In this document: one piece after another, positions 11,959-25,413 of the stretch
How the letters are laid out: every line of letters starts with the position of its first letter
Position numbering within the stretch: the first letter of the stretch is position 1
Assembly (NCBI GenBank): GCA_033030425.1
Contig: JAUFSD010000005.1
Coordinates: 620,001 to 684,000 of the forward strand
DNA from: Verpa conica
Taxonomy: Eukaryota > Ascomycota > Pezizomycetes > Pezizales > Morchellaceae
Direction: 5' to 3'
Length of the DNA: 64,000 bases
Notes under the pieces: generated by a model
The model's database searches: none
What the model saw: only the letters and a program-made list of their open reading frames with translations
What the model was told of the DNA's origin: nothing
Made by a program: the position numbers and the translations under genes

Positions 11959-14900
11959 GATTGATGCTTTCTGAGTAGATAGTTCTTAAAATAGAGATGA
12001 GATCGGGACCTATTTGCTCGTCTTATTGGTTCCACTTTCCGACACAAACAGTAGATATAAGATGGAGCAAAAAAGAGTAGATGGAGGGTAGAGAGGAGCG
12101 CGAGAGCAGGGAGGAGGGAGATGAGGAGGGATGTAGGGAAGGATGTAGTACGAGATATAGGAGATAGATAGTTCCTCTTGCCTTGCTTTGGATTTAAGCA
12201 ACAGGAATGTTTCTTGGAAAATCCTATGGGTGGGCCTAAGTAAGGATCTATGGCACTGCTGGTACAATAGCACAGCCAGAATGATTTGCCCCAAGGTCAG
12301 CAGACTAGCAGCACCACCCCGATGCGCAGGAAGCAAGAGACGGGAATCGAACTCACAACAATTTTTCCTATTACGACACGATAAAGCAGTCTCTACTCGG
12401 CAAGACGTGGAAAATACGAAATGTTAATTATCTCTATGAGCCGTAATCGGGTAAAATATTGGCAATCGTCGCAATCACTGTGGGGCGTAATGAGTGGGGC
12501 TTGGCAACGTTGGAAATTCGACACGTTCTTCGGACAAGTAGAGGGCGGAGGGCAATGATGATGAAGGCGAGGTCAAAGACAAAGATAAATAAAAGAGATA
12601 TGGTGCTCTTGAATAGCACTGCTGCGCAACTATTTTTTGTCCATGTATCTATCTACCTATCACATGTTTCACGACAAGAGAGGCCTAGGGGTTACTTTAT
12701 CGCAGAGCGAATGGATGCCTGCCACTATTTCTGCTGACGTATGTGCTCTGTGCAGGGCAGGGCACCATTGACGACACTCCTTGTTGCGCCAATGTCGAAG
12801 TGTTTTGCCTGGACCGTTGCTGGATCCCTATGACAAGGGTTGTACCGCAGATTATAAAACTTGGCGGTACTATATCGGTTTTTTGTTGAACGCTCTTCCC
12901 TGCGTGCACTGCCACGTCTAAATAACCGAGAATCCATCTCGGGGTTTGAAACGCTGAATATCTGCTTCGAAGCCCGAACCCAACGCTTAACCGCCATCAG
13001 AGGACCTTAAAAGCTTCAATTGAGCCCGTATGGTTGACAAGATATGTATCTTTGAGTGCCAAGCATACGCGCTGATTTTCCGTACCTGAATCATAACCTG
13101 GTAAACCGAATCATTACGCCAGAGGCGTAAAAGCGTTGCGGCTGAAAACTTTACTCTAAATGAACGTTAGCGTACGCCACGACCTCGTGGCTTGTGCGTT
13201 TAAGCTTGAACTATTTGATTCTTTTATAGAAGTGTTCTACCTAGAAATATATCATACAATATCACTGGGTTGCGCTCTTGAAAGTGATTTGGTGAAGTTT
13301 GGCTCTACGTATTTATCTTCTCTTACACACATTATTTGCCAGGTTTTAAAGACTGTTAGATATATTCCTTGACCCAGGACGGGTTATGAGCAAAGCTTGC
13401 TAGGTGAAATTTTTTTTTGGAATACCTGAGGTACCTGGGCGGACTGGTACTAGACTACAGAATATGCTGGATGAGATCATAAGACAAGTCTGATCAAAGA
13501 TTGTTATGAAAGACGTTACAACTACATGTATCTTTCGTAAAACTTCATTCACTTATAAGCGGAGAAATAGCTGTGGATTTTTCCCTAGACCAATTTTCAG
13601 AGAATATGCTCGTATTGGCTTAGACAAAGGAATTCTCAAGTTAATTTATGGTACTCGAGGCGATCTTTGGGCTAGATAGACACTTGGGGTCTGCCCTCAC
13701 ATGAAAGTTTTTTTAACATAAACCCCATACAGACTGTTTTCACATAAACGATAGGTCTTAAAACCAGGCAGAGTGTACGTATATTGGGACTGAATATTTG
13801 GGAGAGCCTAGAATTATCGCCATTTCTTCGGGGTAAATAATAAAAAATCATTTATTTCCTGTAGGGGTTAGGTGAAAACCTGGAATTTTCCAGGTATTAG
13901 GAGGATAGAGATATATGTAGTTAAACTAAGAGAGACTTATTCAATTCATTTATCTAGTTCCTTATGTAAGAATTGCCATTTTATTTCTGGAATAATAATT
14001 GGTGTCGAATGAAGGGGGCGGGTATTAGTGCTATTTCGTTTATTTTTTTTCGCTCTTTGGGATCACTAAAAGTTGGGCGCTGCGGCCGGCGATGAACGAT
14101 ACTGGCCATACCTGGACCACAGGGTTAGGGCTGTCTATGAATAATGAATGAATGAATTAATCATAAGTACATGGACCCCAAAGGCTATGGTACTCAGATC
14201 ACAAACTATCTAACCTAAAAATAGAGGATGATAAAACAAAAGCAAAAGCAAAAACAAACTCTTCACCTCTCCCTTCTGCTCCTCCCCTATATCTTATTTT
14301 ATATACCTTCCCATAAGTCGTCCCATCCCACTCTCCGCCCTCATTTCTGTCTTCTCTTCTCACCTCATGGCTGTCTATGAGTATTACTAGAGGGTAGGCA
14401 CGAAAGAGTGTCGGAAGACCAAATATATAGAATAAATGAAGTAAGGTCTTTTATCATTTTTATAACCAAATCTGACCTGTTAGCTGATATCCCCTTCAAC
14501 CTATGGGGTTAAATATTTACAGGAGTCCCGCCACTAAGCTTTTTCTCATGCGTAAGTCACCCTTAAGTAGTGCTAGGTTGTACTGGAGTATGTAGTGGTA
14601 GTCTTTTACTAAGGGTTACAGGGTAACTAGGTAACCAGGTAAATACCTGTATTTAACCCTCCGGTGCTTGTAATAGGCGGGGATGGGAACGAGCCTAATT
14701 TAACACTAGTTATATTAAACCCAAATTTTATCTTCTTCCCCTGGCTTCATATTATCGATACATAGTACTGACATGGTATATCTATTTCACCAATGATTTT
14801 TATGACCATATGGTCATGGCATAAGTTGTTTCTGGTTGGAAATCTTATACGTAGTGTATTAGGCATGTACGTCCAATGAGAGCTGTTTCCAGCCCCCCAG

Positions 14901-16640
14901 AAAAAGCCCCTGCTAAAACCGGTACTGTATTATAGACCCCTATAAGAATTTTATTTAATAAGAACCCCTAGGGAAACCCTACTAGACTAAATTTGAAAAT
15001 ATCTTGCCTTGGACCTCCCTCATTTCATTAAAACCCCTGTAAGAATGATTTCTTAGTTATTGACCTTAGCTATATTCTTATAGAGAGCTTTTAATGCACC
15101 CCTCAATACTATAATAAGACCAATATCGCCAATAAGCGCAATGGCTACTAGACCGACATTTTGTACTACGGGGATACTAGACCACTAGAGGGGCCTCCAA
15201 GGGTTAGTTCTAGCTAACATGAAGGAATTTATATTATGTGATTACCAAGCAATTTAAGGTTTCGGTCTTCCCCTTATCAATAAGTGGCTATAAAAACCCT
15301 CGTATGGGCTCCTGGTGGAGCTAAGGTCTCTGTTCTATATTTTTATTTGTAAAATTTCTTGGGGGTAGCAAGGAATACTGCCACCTAGGATATGGAAACA
15401 TCGGGTTGTACGAAAAGGCTGGATTGATGGCTTAGGTGTGAATTTCTCGTGTACCGAGTAGTAGGTTTTTTTTCAGACCTAGTAACATGGTGGTAACTCT
15501 AAAATTTGTGCTAGTCCTAGAGTAGTTGATATTATTATAGACTTCTGTTATATGGATAAGAGATATATGGAAATATGAAAATATCAGTCCTGAGTGTGTT
15601 CTTATAACAGGAGTTCCTTTTAGAAGGGCTATTAAGGCCAATTAATAATTTTTTCTGAAACCCAAACCAGTAAAGTGTGCGACTACATGTATATGTAGCT
15701 CATCACACCATGATGCAAATACACTAGGTAGAGCAAGAGTTATGCGGTTTCGGACCGTCTTGGCAGCTATTCTGAGCGTATCTGTAGGTGGGTACAGACA
15801 GGCCTTGAGGGGAATGGGCGAAGCCGGTAAATATCTGTGTTTAGATTATAAGTTGCCTTCCGGGCTGTGGCTACTAGGACGGTCGCGTTGTGTTAATATC
15901 CTAATTTTAGACATAGAATTTATGCAGTAAGCTGAACCAGATTATGGCATGAGGCTGGATAGTCAATCTTGGATAAACAAGCGCTAAGCGCAATTTCATA
16001 GCACAGAGCCGCGGCCCTGCAGAGAGGTTATTCCAGAAGTGTGGGGGCTTTACCGTAATATGCTCGACAAGGCACTAGCCGAGAAATCATTCGGTTAGGG
16101 TTGAGAGTACCTTGGTGATTCATTTCTCATCACCCGAGTGGATGGCTTACATGCAGGTGATAATTCCTGCCAGAGATGCAAAGGCTACATGTAAACAAAG
16201 ACCCGGAGGCACAGTTTGCTCTTCATCTGCCACCCAATATGTATTCATCCTCCGGGTGGTGGCGATGAGAAAAGGTTTCTGAAGCCGCTGGTCTTGGCAT
16301 TATGATGCGGCTCAATCGGCATGTAGAAAGGGGTAGCTCTAAAGAAACCCAGAGCAGTTGAGGCAATTGACCAAATCACAATACGCAAAGTAAGCGCAAA
16401 AGCCTATCTGATCTGTCCCACAATCCGGGCCCTGTTGCTCCGAAATTTTTTATTTGTCTGTTTATAGTACGTATTTAATATACGAATACGTACATCGGAA
16501 TATAGTGTCCACAGTGGCACAGTATCCGTTGCGCTCTTTTTCGCTTCAGCGCCTGCTCCCCTTTCTATTCTGTCTTCCACCAGCACATTCTAGTCTCGCT
16601 ATTTAAACTTTGCCTGCCCCCCCAACGTTTACTGCCCACT
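11959..16640. other. 4.7 kb gene-free spacer
   Basis: A long gene-free interval between the divergently oriented MARVEL gene and ERG4. It is AT-rich with many stop codons. It contains a tRNA B-box-like stretch near 12337-12360 (judged non-functional), a 16-bp perfect palindrome at 14802-14817 and one copy of a two-block dispersed repeat at 14658-14697. Each end should hold a promoter. No transposase or polymerase motif was recognised. Confidence 0.5.
14658..14697. repeat. dispersed repeat, copy 1
   Basis: Two blocks, CCTCCGGTGCTTG and ATGGGAACGAGCCTA, recur in the same order and orientation at 29066-29100. The spacer between them is 12 nt here and 7 nt there. The sharing of 28 bases in two blocks between distant spacers suggests two decayed copies of the same repeat. 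Confidence 0.5.
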
Positions 16641-18485
16641 ATGGTCTCTGTGACGCGTTCTCAGACAGGAAAAACACCAAGGTAATTATATTAACACTAT
16701 CTCCTAGTCCTCTAGTCCCATGGTGTCACCTATCACTTATTGTTTTGCTATCGTGTTTCTTTGGCTCACAAAGCAGCAGGAAACCAGAGAACCCTGGTTT
16801 TATAGAGACTCCTCCTATCCGGCAATCTCGACGTTCCGTAGTGCCAACACCAAGCCCTGAACCCTCTGTGAAGATAGAAACTACCGAACCAACAATGGGC
16901 GAATCAGTCCTCAAGGAGAGGAAACCGGCAGCCAGTGTTGGCGATGCCAAAACAGCCAATGGCAAGCCAAAGAGTCTAGATCACAGGATCGATGACAGTG
17001 GAGAGTTCGAGTTCGGGGGCGCCCTAGGAACCGGCTTTGTGATGTGCCTCTTCCCCGTACTTATGTGGTACTTATGGGTTGGTCAAGTGTATTATGATGC
17101 CCAATTGCCCCTACCTAAGACTGGGCAGCCAATTCTGGAGTTTGTGGAAAGTCTGTACCACATGGCTCTCGAGGTATTTTTCCTGTTAGAAACGTGCTAA
17201 GTGCATAATTGTCTACTAATTCTTGAGATAGTCAGCAATGCCCACTACTAAAGCTTGGATCATTTACTGGGTCTTTCTTTTCTACCAAAGCATCCTCTAT
17301 ATTACACTTCCAGGTGTATGGGCCAAGGGAAACCCAATTGCCCATAGAAACAACATTCGCTTGGATTACTACTGTAATGCTGTGTGGTCGTTCTATACCA
17401 CACTTGCTACAGTAGCTGTTCTACATGTCACCAGTGTTTTCCCTATAACAACGCTTATCGATGAATTCGGATCTCTTCTGAGTGTTTCGATCTTCTCGGG
17501 GATTGCTGTCAGCTTTGTGGCATACTTTAGCTGTCTCGCTAGGGGTGCTCAACACCGAATGACTGGCAGCCCTGTTTATGACTTCTTTATGGGTGCCGAG
17601 TTGAACCCCCGTATCTTTGGCATAATGGATTTGAAGATGTTTTTCGAGGTCCGATTACCTTGGTTTATTCTCTTCCTCGTGTCTTCCGCTGCTGCAGTCA
17701 AGCAGTACGAAACCTATGGCTATGTTACACCTCAAATTGCCTTCTTCGTTTTAGCACATTGGCTGTATGCTAATGCATGCGCCAAGGGTGAAGAGCTCAT
17801 CGTCACAACCTTTGATATGTCCCATGAGAAGTGGGGTTATATGCTTATCTTCTGGAACATGGCTGGTGTACCGATGACATATTGTCATGGTACCCTTTAC
17901 CTTGTTCGCCATGCTCCTGAGGTATATCAGTGGTCGGTCGCCACTAACGTTGGTCTCTTTACTATGCTTCTTGCTGCCTACTATGTCTTTGATACCTGTA
18001 ATAGGTGAGTACCTATGTTCGCCCGACACTTAGTATAATCCTCTAATATTGGAATAGCCAAAAGAACCGTTTCAGACAGATGGAGAAGGGTACTCTCATC
18101 ACCCGCAAGACCTTCCCGCAATTGCCATGGCAGACCATTCAGAACCCGACTTTCATCAAATGCAAGAATGGGGGAACTCTACTTACTAGTGGATGGTACG
18201 GATTGGCTCGTAAGGTTCATTACACTGCCGACTTTACCCAGATGACGTCATGGGGCCTTATCTGCGGTTTTGGAAGTCCCATTCCGTGGTTTTTACCTTG
18301 TTTCTTCATCACCATGATTCTCCATCGTGCATGGAGGGACACTGAGAGATGTGCCAAGAAGTATGGTGCAGATTGGCAGGAGTATAAGAGACAAGTCCCT
18401 TATCTGTTTATTCCTGTGAGTAGAAATTATTCCTTTTTGATACTTTAGATACCATTTACTGACTTGTATTAAGTACATCTTTTAA
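16641..18485 (+). CDS. ERG4: Delta(24(28))-sterol reductase
   Basis: Five exons (16641-16681, 16777-17173, 17232-18004, 18058-18415, 18474-18485) give 526 aa. This is the ER membrane enzyme that reduces the C-24(28) double bond in the last step of ergosterol synthesis using NADPH. After a hydrophilic Ser/Pro-rich N-terminus of about 110 residues there are multiple hydrophobic segments. Erg4 hallmarks are present: [57 protein letters not shown] and a C-terminal [18 protein letters not shown] segment. The chain ends FIPYIF, formed by a 12-nt last exon. The first exon was chosen because it starts at an ATG and encodes [13 protein letters not shown], a typical Erg4 start. Its acceptor could be shifted by 3 nt (AAAG or CAG), changing one Ser. 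Confidence 0.95.
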
Positions 18486-20025
18486 ATTTTGATGCTATGA
18501 CTAGGGTTTATGGAGTCTGTGAGGGTTGATTTTGCTTGAGCTGGGATGAAAGTTTGTTTCCTAGAAAGATTGTGACTGGATCCTAGTAATGGCTTAGTAT
18601 CTACATATATTTTATGAACGGTGGCGGTGGACGAGGAGTATAAAACACTGTTCAAATGCTTATTTCGAGTAATTGAAGCGTATTTTTTCTGTTTGATATT
18701 GGTCTTATGATTTTCTGTGTGCTTTATGTGAATAGCACTTTTTGCGGGGGTGTTATTCCGTTAGGACATTTCTGCCTAGTTTATGCAAAGTCCCTAATAT
18801 AGCTATAGATGTGTTATGTGTAGCTGCTAGGCCTGGCAGTATAAAAGCATCAAAACTTCAGAAGGGCTGGCTATGTTGCTGTCATGACTTGAGTAGGTAT
18901 TATGCATTACCTATATAGAGAGTAGAGTTTTTTTTTGGCTCGGTTGTGAACACCTGTAGGTAGGTCACCACTTAGCTTGCTCTAGAGCCGTCTATTCGTT
19001 GCCGCATACATGTAGTTATGTGCAAGAATAAGCACATTGGTGTAAGGGATATGTCTAATGGCTGTGCCTCTAATACAAGATTCTGTATAATATAATTGGA
19101 AGGTCTAATATATACACCCACTCCACCCCACGCAGGAACTTTTATATAACGTGTTTCAGTCCATGGAACGGTGAGAAAATTCCTCTCACACCCTCGTTCA
19201 TAGACTTTACTGGCTTGTTAATTCTCTTTAGTCTTTGGCCTGATGAGTTTCGGAGGAGTTCAGCTTTTTGGAGGATTTGCTGGGGGTCCAGCTTTCGAAC
19301 ACAGATGACTTTTTCTCGGCCATTGACTGTGAGCGGGTATAATTAGGATTAGAATATTAAATTATGGTTGTTATGAATAGGTATTTTGTATTGGGGCGGG
19401 TAAGTGAGCAGGTACTGGAAAACATACTATAGGTGCCTCTTATGATGGGGTGCTGATTGGGTCTTGGTGATACAGTAATCTCAATCTGCGGGTTTGCTTT
19501 TGCGAATTCTCCAAGCTTGTGGGTTAGGAATGATCTTTTGTGAATTAGCTCCACGGCCAGCGATTGAGGAGGCTTTTGGTGGGGTAAATGGAGGAATCCT
19601 CACTTCATTCCCCTCGAAGCCCCTGCCCAATCGCAGTAATGAAAATCCAGGCGCTTGCACTGGAGCACAAAGGCGCCGACACCATTCTGTGACTTCGAGA
19701 TAGCGCGAAGAGCAGTGATAGGCATCTCTATCGTCAGTATTGTTATTCGTTGTCTGGGATCAAAGGGCGTTGAGAAGTGGCGGCTCGTTCTGGGTAGCGC
19801 TGCGGTGCAGCGGAAATTTCAGAAGGGTCGCGTCTGCCAAGACCTGAACGCAGCGACCGACGCGACTTCCCTTTGAAATGCTCCAAAGCATCTTCTCTCT
19901 CCCCGTTCTTTTTCTCACAACATCTCTTTTTCGATTCATTATTGCCCCCTTTTGGTTTTTCTCACTGTTTCAGTAACCATACGAAAAAAGAGTCTAGGCG
20001 AGCAAAGATCACGAGATAATCAATC
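18486..20025. other. spacer between ERG4 and SPT16
   Basis: About 1.5 kb between tandem plus-strand genes. The portion after 19550 is more GC-rich and becomes pyrimidine-rich close to the SPT16 start, as expected for a promoter and 5' untranslated region. I see no gene, repeat or RNA. Confidence 0.5.
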
Positions 20026-23000
20026 ATGGGTGACGCAGCTGAGGTCAACATCGACAAGCAGCTCTTCCACTCGCGCCTGGGCAACCTTGTAGCAGCATGG
20101 AAGGACCCGAAGAAGAATGATGTTTTTGGTGGCGTTAGTTCTATCGTCGTGATCTTGGGGAAGACAGAAGAAGGGCCATATTCTAAGAGTCTTTCTCTAC
20201 ATGTATGCTTCTCTGCTTGTTTGGCGGTTTTCACGTTCCGAACCCGACCAGGTGTGTGATGGAAGTGGAGGGAAGCTAATGGGCCTATAGTTCTGGCTTC
20301 TTGGATACGAGTTTCCTACAACCTTATTTTTACTCACTCAGGAGAAGTTCTACATTGTCACAACTCCGAAGAAAGGTTTGTTTAGCCAGGATCTGAACAT
20401 CATTATAAGTAGAGGGGCTTTCGGGGAGATGGAGCTGATTTTCTGGTTTTTATAGCTAAACATCTCGAACCTTTGAAGGGTGGTAAAATGCCTGTTGAGA
20501 TTCTGGTGCGGGGAAAGGATGAAGCAGCAAATACTCAAATTTTCAAAGATCTCGCCGATGTTATCAAGAAATCAGGAAAGAAAGTTGGTGTTATCGCAAA
20601 GGATTCAGCACAGGGGCCTTTCGCGAATGACTGGAAAAAGGTCTACCCATCCGAAGTCCAGGGCGTTGAGGAGATTGACGTGTCTGCTGCGTTCTCGGCC
20701 TTTTTGGCTCTGAAGGATGACGCAGAATTGGTATGGTTATCTTAGTTACTACAGTGAAGGAAGAAATGCACTGACAGTAATCTTATTAGAAAACGATGCG
20801 TGCCTCCTCTAGAGCCCTGGTTGGTATTATGAAAGGTTACTTTATTGACGAGATGTCAACAATCATCGACGAAGAGAAAAAGATTTCGCATGCTGCACTT
20901 AGCAAAAAGATCGAGGACAAGATTGATGACGACAAATTCTTCAAAGCGAAAGAGTTGAAGCTTGGCGCGGATGTGAGTATAATCTACGATTGGTTTATTT
21001 ATGATTCACTGACTGGTTTTGTGATAGTTTGATTCAATGCAACTTGATTGGACCGTAGGACCTGTGGTTCAGAGTGGTGGGAAATATGACCTGAGGACGA
21101 GTGCTGTTGCCGACGATAGCCAACTACATGGTGGGATAATTTTGTCTACCATGGGATTGCGATACAAGAGCTACTGTTCAACCATCGCGAGGACATTCCT
21201 TATCGACCCGAACAAGGCCCAAGAAAGATACTACAGCTTTTTGGTTGATCTCCAGTGGAAAGTCCTTTCAGAGATTCATGATGGTGTGGTATGTAAAGAT
21301 ATCTATAGCAAAGCGATCTCTTTCATCAAAGCGAAGCACCCCGAGCTTGAGAAACACTTTCTCAAGAATATTGGTGCTGGTATTGGTATCGAGGTCCGCG
21401 ACTCAAATTTGGTCATCAGCCCGAAAAGTACCCGTGTTTTGAAGGATGGGATGACCCTATGTGTCACTTTGGGCTTCCACGACTTGGAAAATCCGAAGCC
21501 GCAGGATGCGAAGAGCAAAACTTACAGCTTGCTATTGACTGATACGATTAGGGTCACAGCTGCTGACCCCATTGTGTTTACTGGTGGATGCCCGAAGGAT
21601 CTGAAAGAGACGGCATTCTACTTCAAAGAAGATGAACCCGAGGAGAAAGTAAAGGCGAAGAAGCCTGCACCTAAGCCTGCCCCGGCAAAGAACACAGCGG
21701 TTTTAAAGTCTAAACTCCGCGGTGAGCGGAAGGAGATCGATGAAGGAGCAGAACAGAAGAGGAGAGAGCATCAGAAAGAACTTGCTCAACAGAAGCAAGA
21801 GCAGGGCCTGGCAAGGTACTCTCAAGGAGGTGCGGTTGGGGATGGAAAGGGCAAGAAGCTCATCAAGCGATTCGAATCATACAAGCGCGAGAATCAGCTA
21901 CCTCTTGCTTGTGCGGACTTGAAAATTGTGGTTGATCCTAGGAATCAGACTATTATTGTTCCAATCTTTGGTCGACCGGTCCCCTTCCACATCGCGACTT
22001 TGAAGAATGTTAGCAAGAACGATGAGGGTGACTTTACATATCTTCGTATCAACTTTCTCTCCCCTGGACAGGGTGTAGGAAGAAAGGATGAACTGGTTAG
22101 TAGCTCCCCTATTTTAGTTTCTCTAGTAATAGAAATACTGACTTTTTAGCTGAAGCCTTTCGAAGATCCTGGTGCCCACTTTGTGCGTAGTTTGACCTAC
22201 AGAAGTACAGATAATGACCGCATGGCGGAGATTTGTGCTAGCATACAAGACATGAAAAAGAATGCTGTCAAGCGCGAACAGGAGCGTAAAGAATTGGAAG
22301 ATGTCGTGACCCAGGACAACCTGATCGAGATCCGAAATCGTCGTCCTCAGCGTCTTGCAGATGTTTATGTCCGCCCTGCCCTTGATGGAAAACGTGTACC
22401 AGGCGAAGTCGAGATCCATCAGAATGGTCTTCGCTACCAATCACCAGTACGCAATGATCAACGTATCGATATTCTATTCAGCAACGTCAAGCATCTTTTC
22501 TTCCAGCCCTGTACGAGTGAACTCATTGTCTTGATCCATGTCCACCTTAAGGACCCCATTATGGTCGGAAAGAAGAAGACCAAAGATGTACAATTCTACC
22601 GTGAAGCAACTGATATTCAGTTTGATGAGACTGGCAACAGAAAGCGGAAGTACAGATATGGAGATGAAGAGGAGTTTGAGCAGGAGCAGGAGGAGCGTCG
22701 GAGGAGAGCAGCTTTGGACAAAGAGTTCAAGGCATTTGCTGACAAGATCTCTGAGGCTGGGAAGAAGCTCGAGAATGGTGTGGATGTTGATATTCCGTAT
22801 CGTGAACTCGGTTTTAGTGGTGTTCCGTTCCGCGCAAATGTTCTTTGTGCGCCCACTACTGACGCTTTGGTTCAACTCACTGATCCTCCTTTCTTGGTTA
22901 TTACTCTTGACGAGATTGAGGTTGCGCATTTGGAGAGAGTTCAGGTTTGTCAACTATTGAAATCCTTTAATTGGAGATATTCTAATTTAATATATAGTTT

Positions 23001-23604
23001 GGCTTGAAAAACTTTGACATGGTGTTTGTTTACAAGGACTATGCTCGCCCAGTTTCTCATATTAATTCAATCCCTATGGAGACTCTTGAGAATGTTAAGG
23101 AATGGCTTGATTCTTCGAACATTCCTTTTACTGAAGGGCCTCTCAACCTAAACTGGCCTACTATTATGAAGACTGTACTTGCTGACCCTCATCAGTTCTT
23201 CAAGGATGGTATTTTATTCTGTATTCCTGTCTAGAAGCTGAGCTAACAGAGTTATAGGTGGCTGGAATTTCTTGTCTGTCGAGTCCGATGCTGATGATGA
23301 TGATGAGGAGGATGAAGAATCCGAATTTGAGGCCTCTGATTTCGGTTCAGAATCAGAAAGCGAAGGGGAGAGTGATTTCGATGATGATGACGCAAGTGCA
23401 GACGAAGGCTCCGAAGCTTCGGACATTGAATCTGGGGGTGAGAATTCAGATTAATTTACTATTATTGTTTGTTATAGTGTGGAAACTAACTCGATATGTA
23501 CCCGTGTTACAGAGGATTGGGATGACCTAGAGGAAGACGCAAAAAGAAAGGACAAGGAGAGCAGCCTAATTGATGAAGAAAAGACAAAGAAGCGAAAGCG
23601 ATAA
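20026..23604 (+). CDS. SPT16: FACT complex histone chaperone subunit Spt16
   Basis: Nine exons: 20026-20202, 20291-20375, 20456-20730, 20790-20972, 21028-22095, 22150-22944, 22998-23208, 23258-23437, 23513-23604. They give 1021 aa, the normal size for fungal Spt16. With Pob3 it forms FACT, which dismantles and rebuilds nucleosomes during transcription and replication. Visible layout: the catalytically dead aminopeptidase-like N-terminal domain (to about residue 450, starting [12 protein letters not shown]), a charged Lys/Glu linker, the middle domain, a Rtt106-like double-PH region (with [18 protein letters not shown] and [17 protein letters not shown]), and an acidic tail rich in Asp/Glu/Ser ending in KKRKR. 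All junction phases agree. The last intron (23438-23512) splits the acidic tail and joins ESG to EDWDDLEED; without it the protein would stop at NSD. Confidence 0.97.
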
Positions 23605-24130
23605 ACACTGCAGTTATGACAGCACTGTATAGTGTTCTGGGTGTGCGATTTTATTGAATGTTCACAGCCACAATCAGGTATCATACGTTTTTTACGGGAA
23701 TGTGGTTTGAACCTTGACATCTTGTTATTTTTATGCGCCTGTGCATGGGAGTGTATGATACTACGAGATCTGCTACTTGCGTTCCTCTTTCGTATTTCTT
23801 GTCTGGTTTTTGTCTTAGTTATCAGTGTAGTTTTAATTCGGCCTTCGGGGCAAAAGGTTTTGTTTTTTGTGCTATTAGAGTGGGTGTCAGGGTTCAAAAA
23901 GAAACGTATGATATGCATGTAGGGAACGTATGATGAGGATGAATCCATGGAACGAAGGTGCCAAGGCTAGATATATATATAAAGCGGGGTTAAGCCACTC
24001 CCGTACCACATTCTTAGAAAAACTTGCATCCTTGGTTCCTGCTCATCAACTCACCTGCTTGACCGAAACACATCTTGTGAAACAAACTGTTGAGACCTCT
24101 GGTCACCAGCCGTCATTTATATCACTCATA
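23605..24130. other. spacer between SPT16 and dienelactone hydrolase gene
   Basis: About 530 bp holding the SPT16 3' end and the promoter of the next plus-strand gene. A frame open from 23930 runs into the hydrolase, but its start would lie upstream of the TATA-like tract, so I treat it as untranslated. Confidence 0.5.
23971..23984 (+). promoter_or_regulatory. TATA-like tract upstream of hydrolase gene
   Basis: An alternating AT run ending in AAAG lies about 150 bp before the ATG at 24131. The position and composition suit a TATA element, but AT tracts are common in this window. Confidence 0.3.
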
Positions 24131-25326
24131 ATGGTGCTTATTAATGAATCCTACGTTGATATCGAGACGTCCGGAGGCACGAAGATGAGAGTCTTCCTAT
24201 TCCACCCAATTATTTCTGGGTATCCCAATGCAAAATTCCCTGGAGTGGTTGTGTGGAGCGAGATTTATCAAGGTAGTTCATTTATCTACAACTGATTACC
24301 GGTCATATAATTGGCCAAATTACTAATTTCAAATAAATAGTGACTGGACCGGTATCTAGATTCGCGAGACAAATCGCTGGGCAAGGATATATCTGTGCCG
24401 CGCCCAGCGTGTACCACGACTTCGAGGGCCCCGCTGCACTAGCATATGATGTCCCAGGTACCGATAAAGGGAATGAATATAAGATCAAGAAGGTAATCAT
24501 TACTACGGATTAATTATTCAACAGATAATATAATATAATGTTTAGACCGTGGACTCGTATGACGAGGATGCAAAATTGACTGTGGACTACTTGCTAGGGT
24601 TGAAGACTTGTACAGGTAGTTATTTCAGTTTTAGGGATTCTATGGTTGACAAATATTAAAATTTAATAGGCAAGATTGGTACTACGGGGATGTGCCTTGG
24701 TGGCCATCTGGCATTTAGGTGTGCCCTCGACGCTAGGGTTTCTAGTGCTGTTTGCTACTTTGCCACAGGCAAGTAAAACCTAAACCACTAGTATTAGAGT
24801 AGGAGGTCGGGTCTAATTTGCCTGAATTGGATAAAGATATTCATAGCTCCACCCTCGGATTGAACAAGAAAGATGATTCATTAACCCGTATCCCAGAGAT
24901 CAAGGGAGAACTAGCAATGGTTAGTTGGGAACTCATGCCTGTTTTTTTCTTATATAAAGCTCATCTTTACTAAAAATTGAGTTATTAGATATTTGGAAAG
25001 CTAGACAACCATGTACCTCCTGCGGGACGTGATCTGATCAGAAAGACCCTCCACGAAGCAGGAACTAAGTTCAGCTTCTATGAGTTTACTTGGGCTCAGC
25101 ATGCGTATTTTATCACTGACTCTGGTATTGAGACCCTTTGAATTTTATGCTAATAAATTTTATTGCGCTATCTAGTTTCATTAGAGACGAGGAGTCCAAG
25201 GGAAGATACGACCCCGCCCTCTCTAAGATCTGCTTTGAAGTCCTCCTTGAACTCTTTACTAGAACATTGAAGACAGACTTGGGGGTTCATATTAACGATG
25301 ATACTGAAATTGAAGATATCTGTTGA
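24131..25326 (+). CDS. dienelactone hydrolase family protein
   Basis: Seven exons (24131-24272, 24341-24492, 24546-24615, 24670-24768, 24837-24919, 24989-25104, 25176-25326) give 270 aa of alpha/beta-hydrolase fold. The family hydrolyses lactones such as carboxymethylenebutenolide in aromatic catabolism, and many fungal members have unknown substrates. The catalytic triad is visible: Cys130 in GMCLGG, Asp188 in GKLDNHVP and His220 in WAQHAF. Cys as nucleophile marks the DLH family rather than Ser esterases. No signal peptide, so probably cytosolic. Intron 4 (24769-24836) uses a GC-AG donor with perfect context (CAG|GCAAGT). Its phase fit and the downstream branch-like CTAAT support it. The gene faces the DsbA-like gene tail to tail with an 87-bp gap. 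Confidence 0.92.
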
Positions 25327-25413
25327 TTCAGAAAATTTCAAGTGATATAAAGCGATCTTACTGTATTTAGGCCTAGCTAGTGGTATCAGTTTACAGGAGG
25401 AGAAAAACCTGTT

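Noticed and set aside
12010..12336. 108-codon frame upstream of the MARVEL gene
   Set aside because: Low-complexity composition, no splice continuity with the MARVEL exons; most likely 5' flanking sequence.
12337..12360. tRNA B-box-like sequence on the minus strand (GAGTTCGATTCCC)
   Set aside because: Neither an acceptor stem nor a consistent D-arm and anticodon arm can be folded around it; at most a tRNA relic.
14802..14817. 16-bp perfect palindrome ATGACCATATGGTCAT
   Set aside because: Single occurrence in a spacer without neighbouring genes; palindromes of this length are expected occasionally in 64 kb.
23930..24130. Upstream extension of the dienelactone hydrolase frame
   Set aside because: It would place the start before the TATA-like tract, and family members begin at the position of the ATG at 24131.
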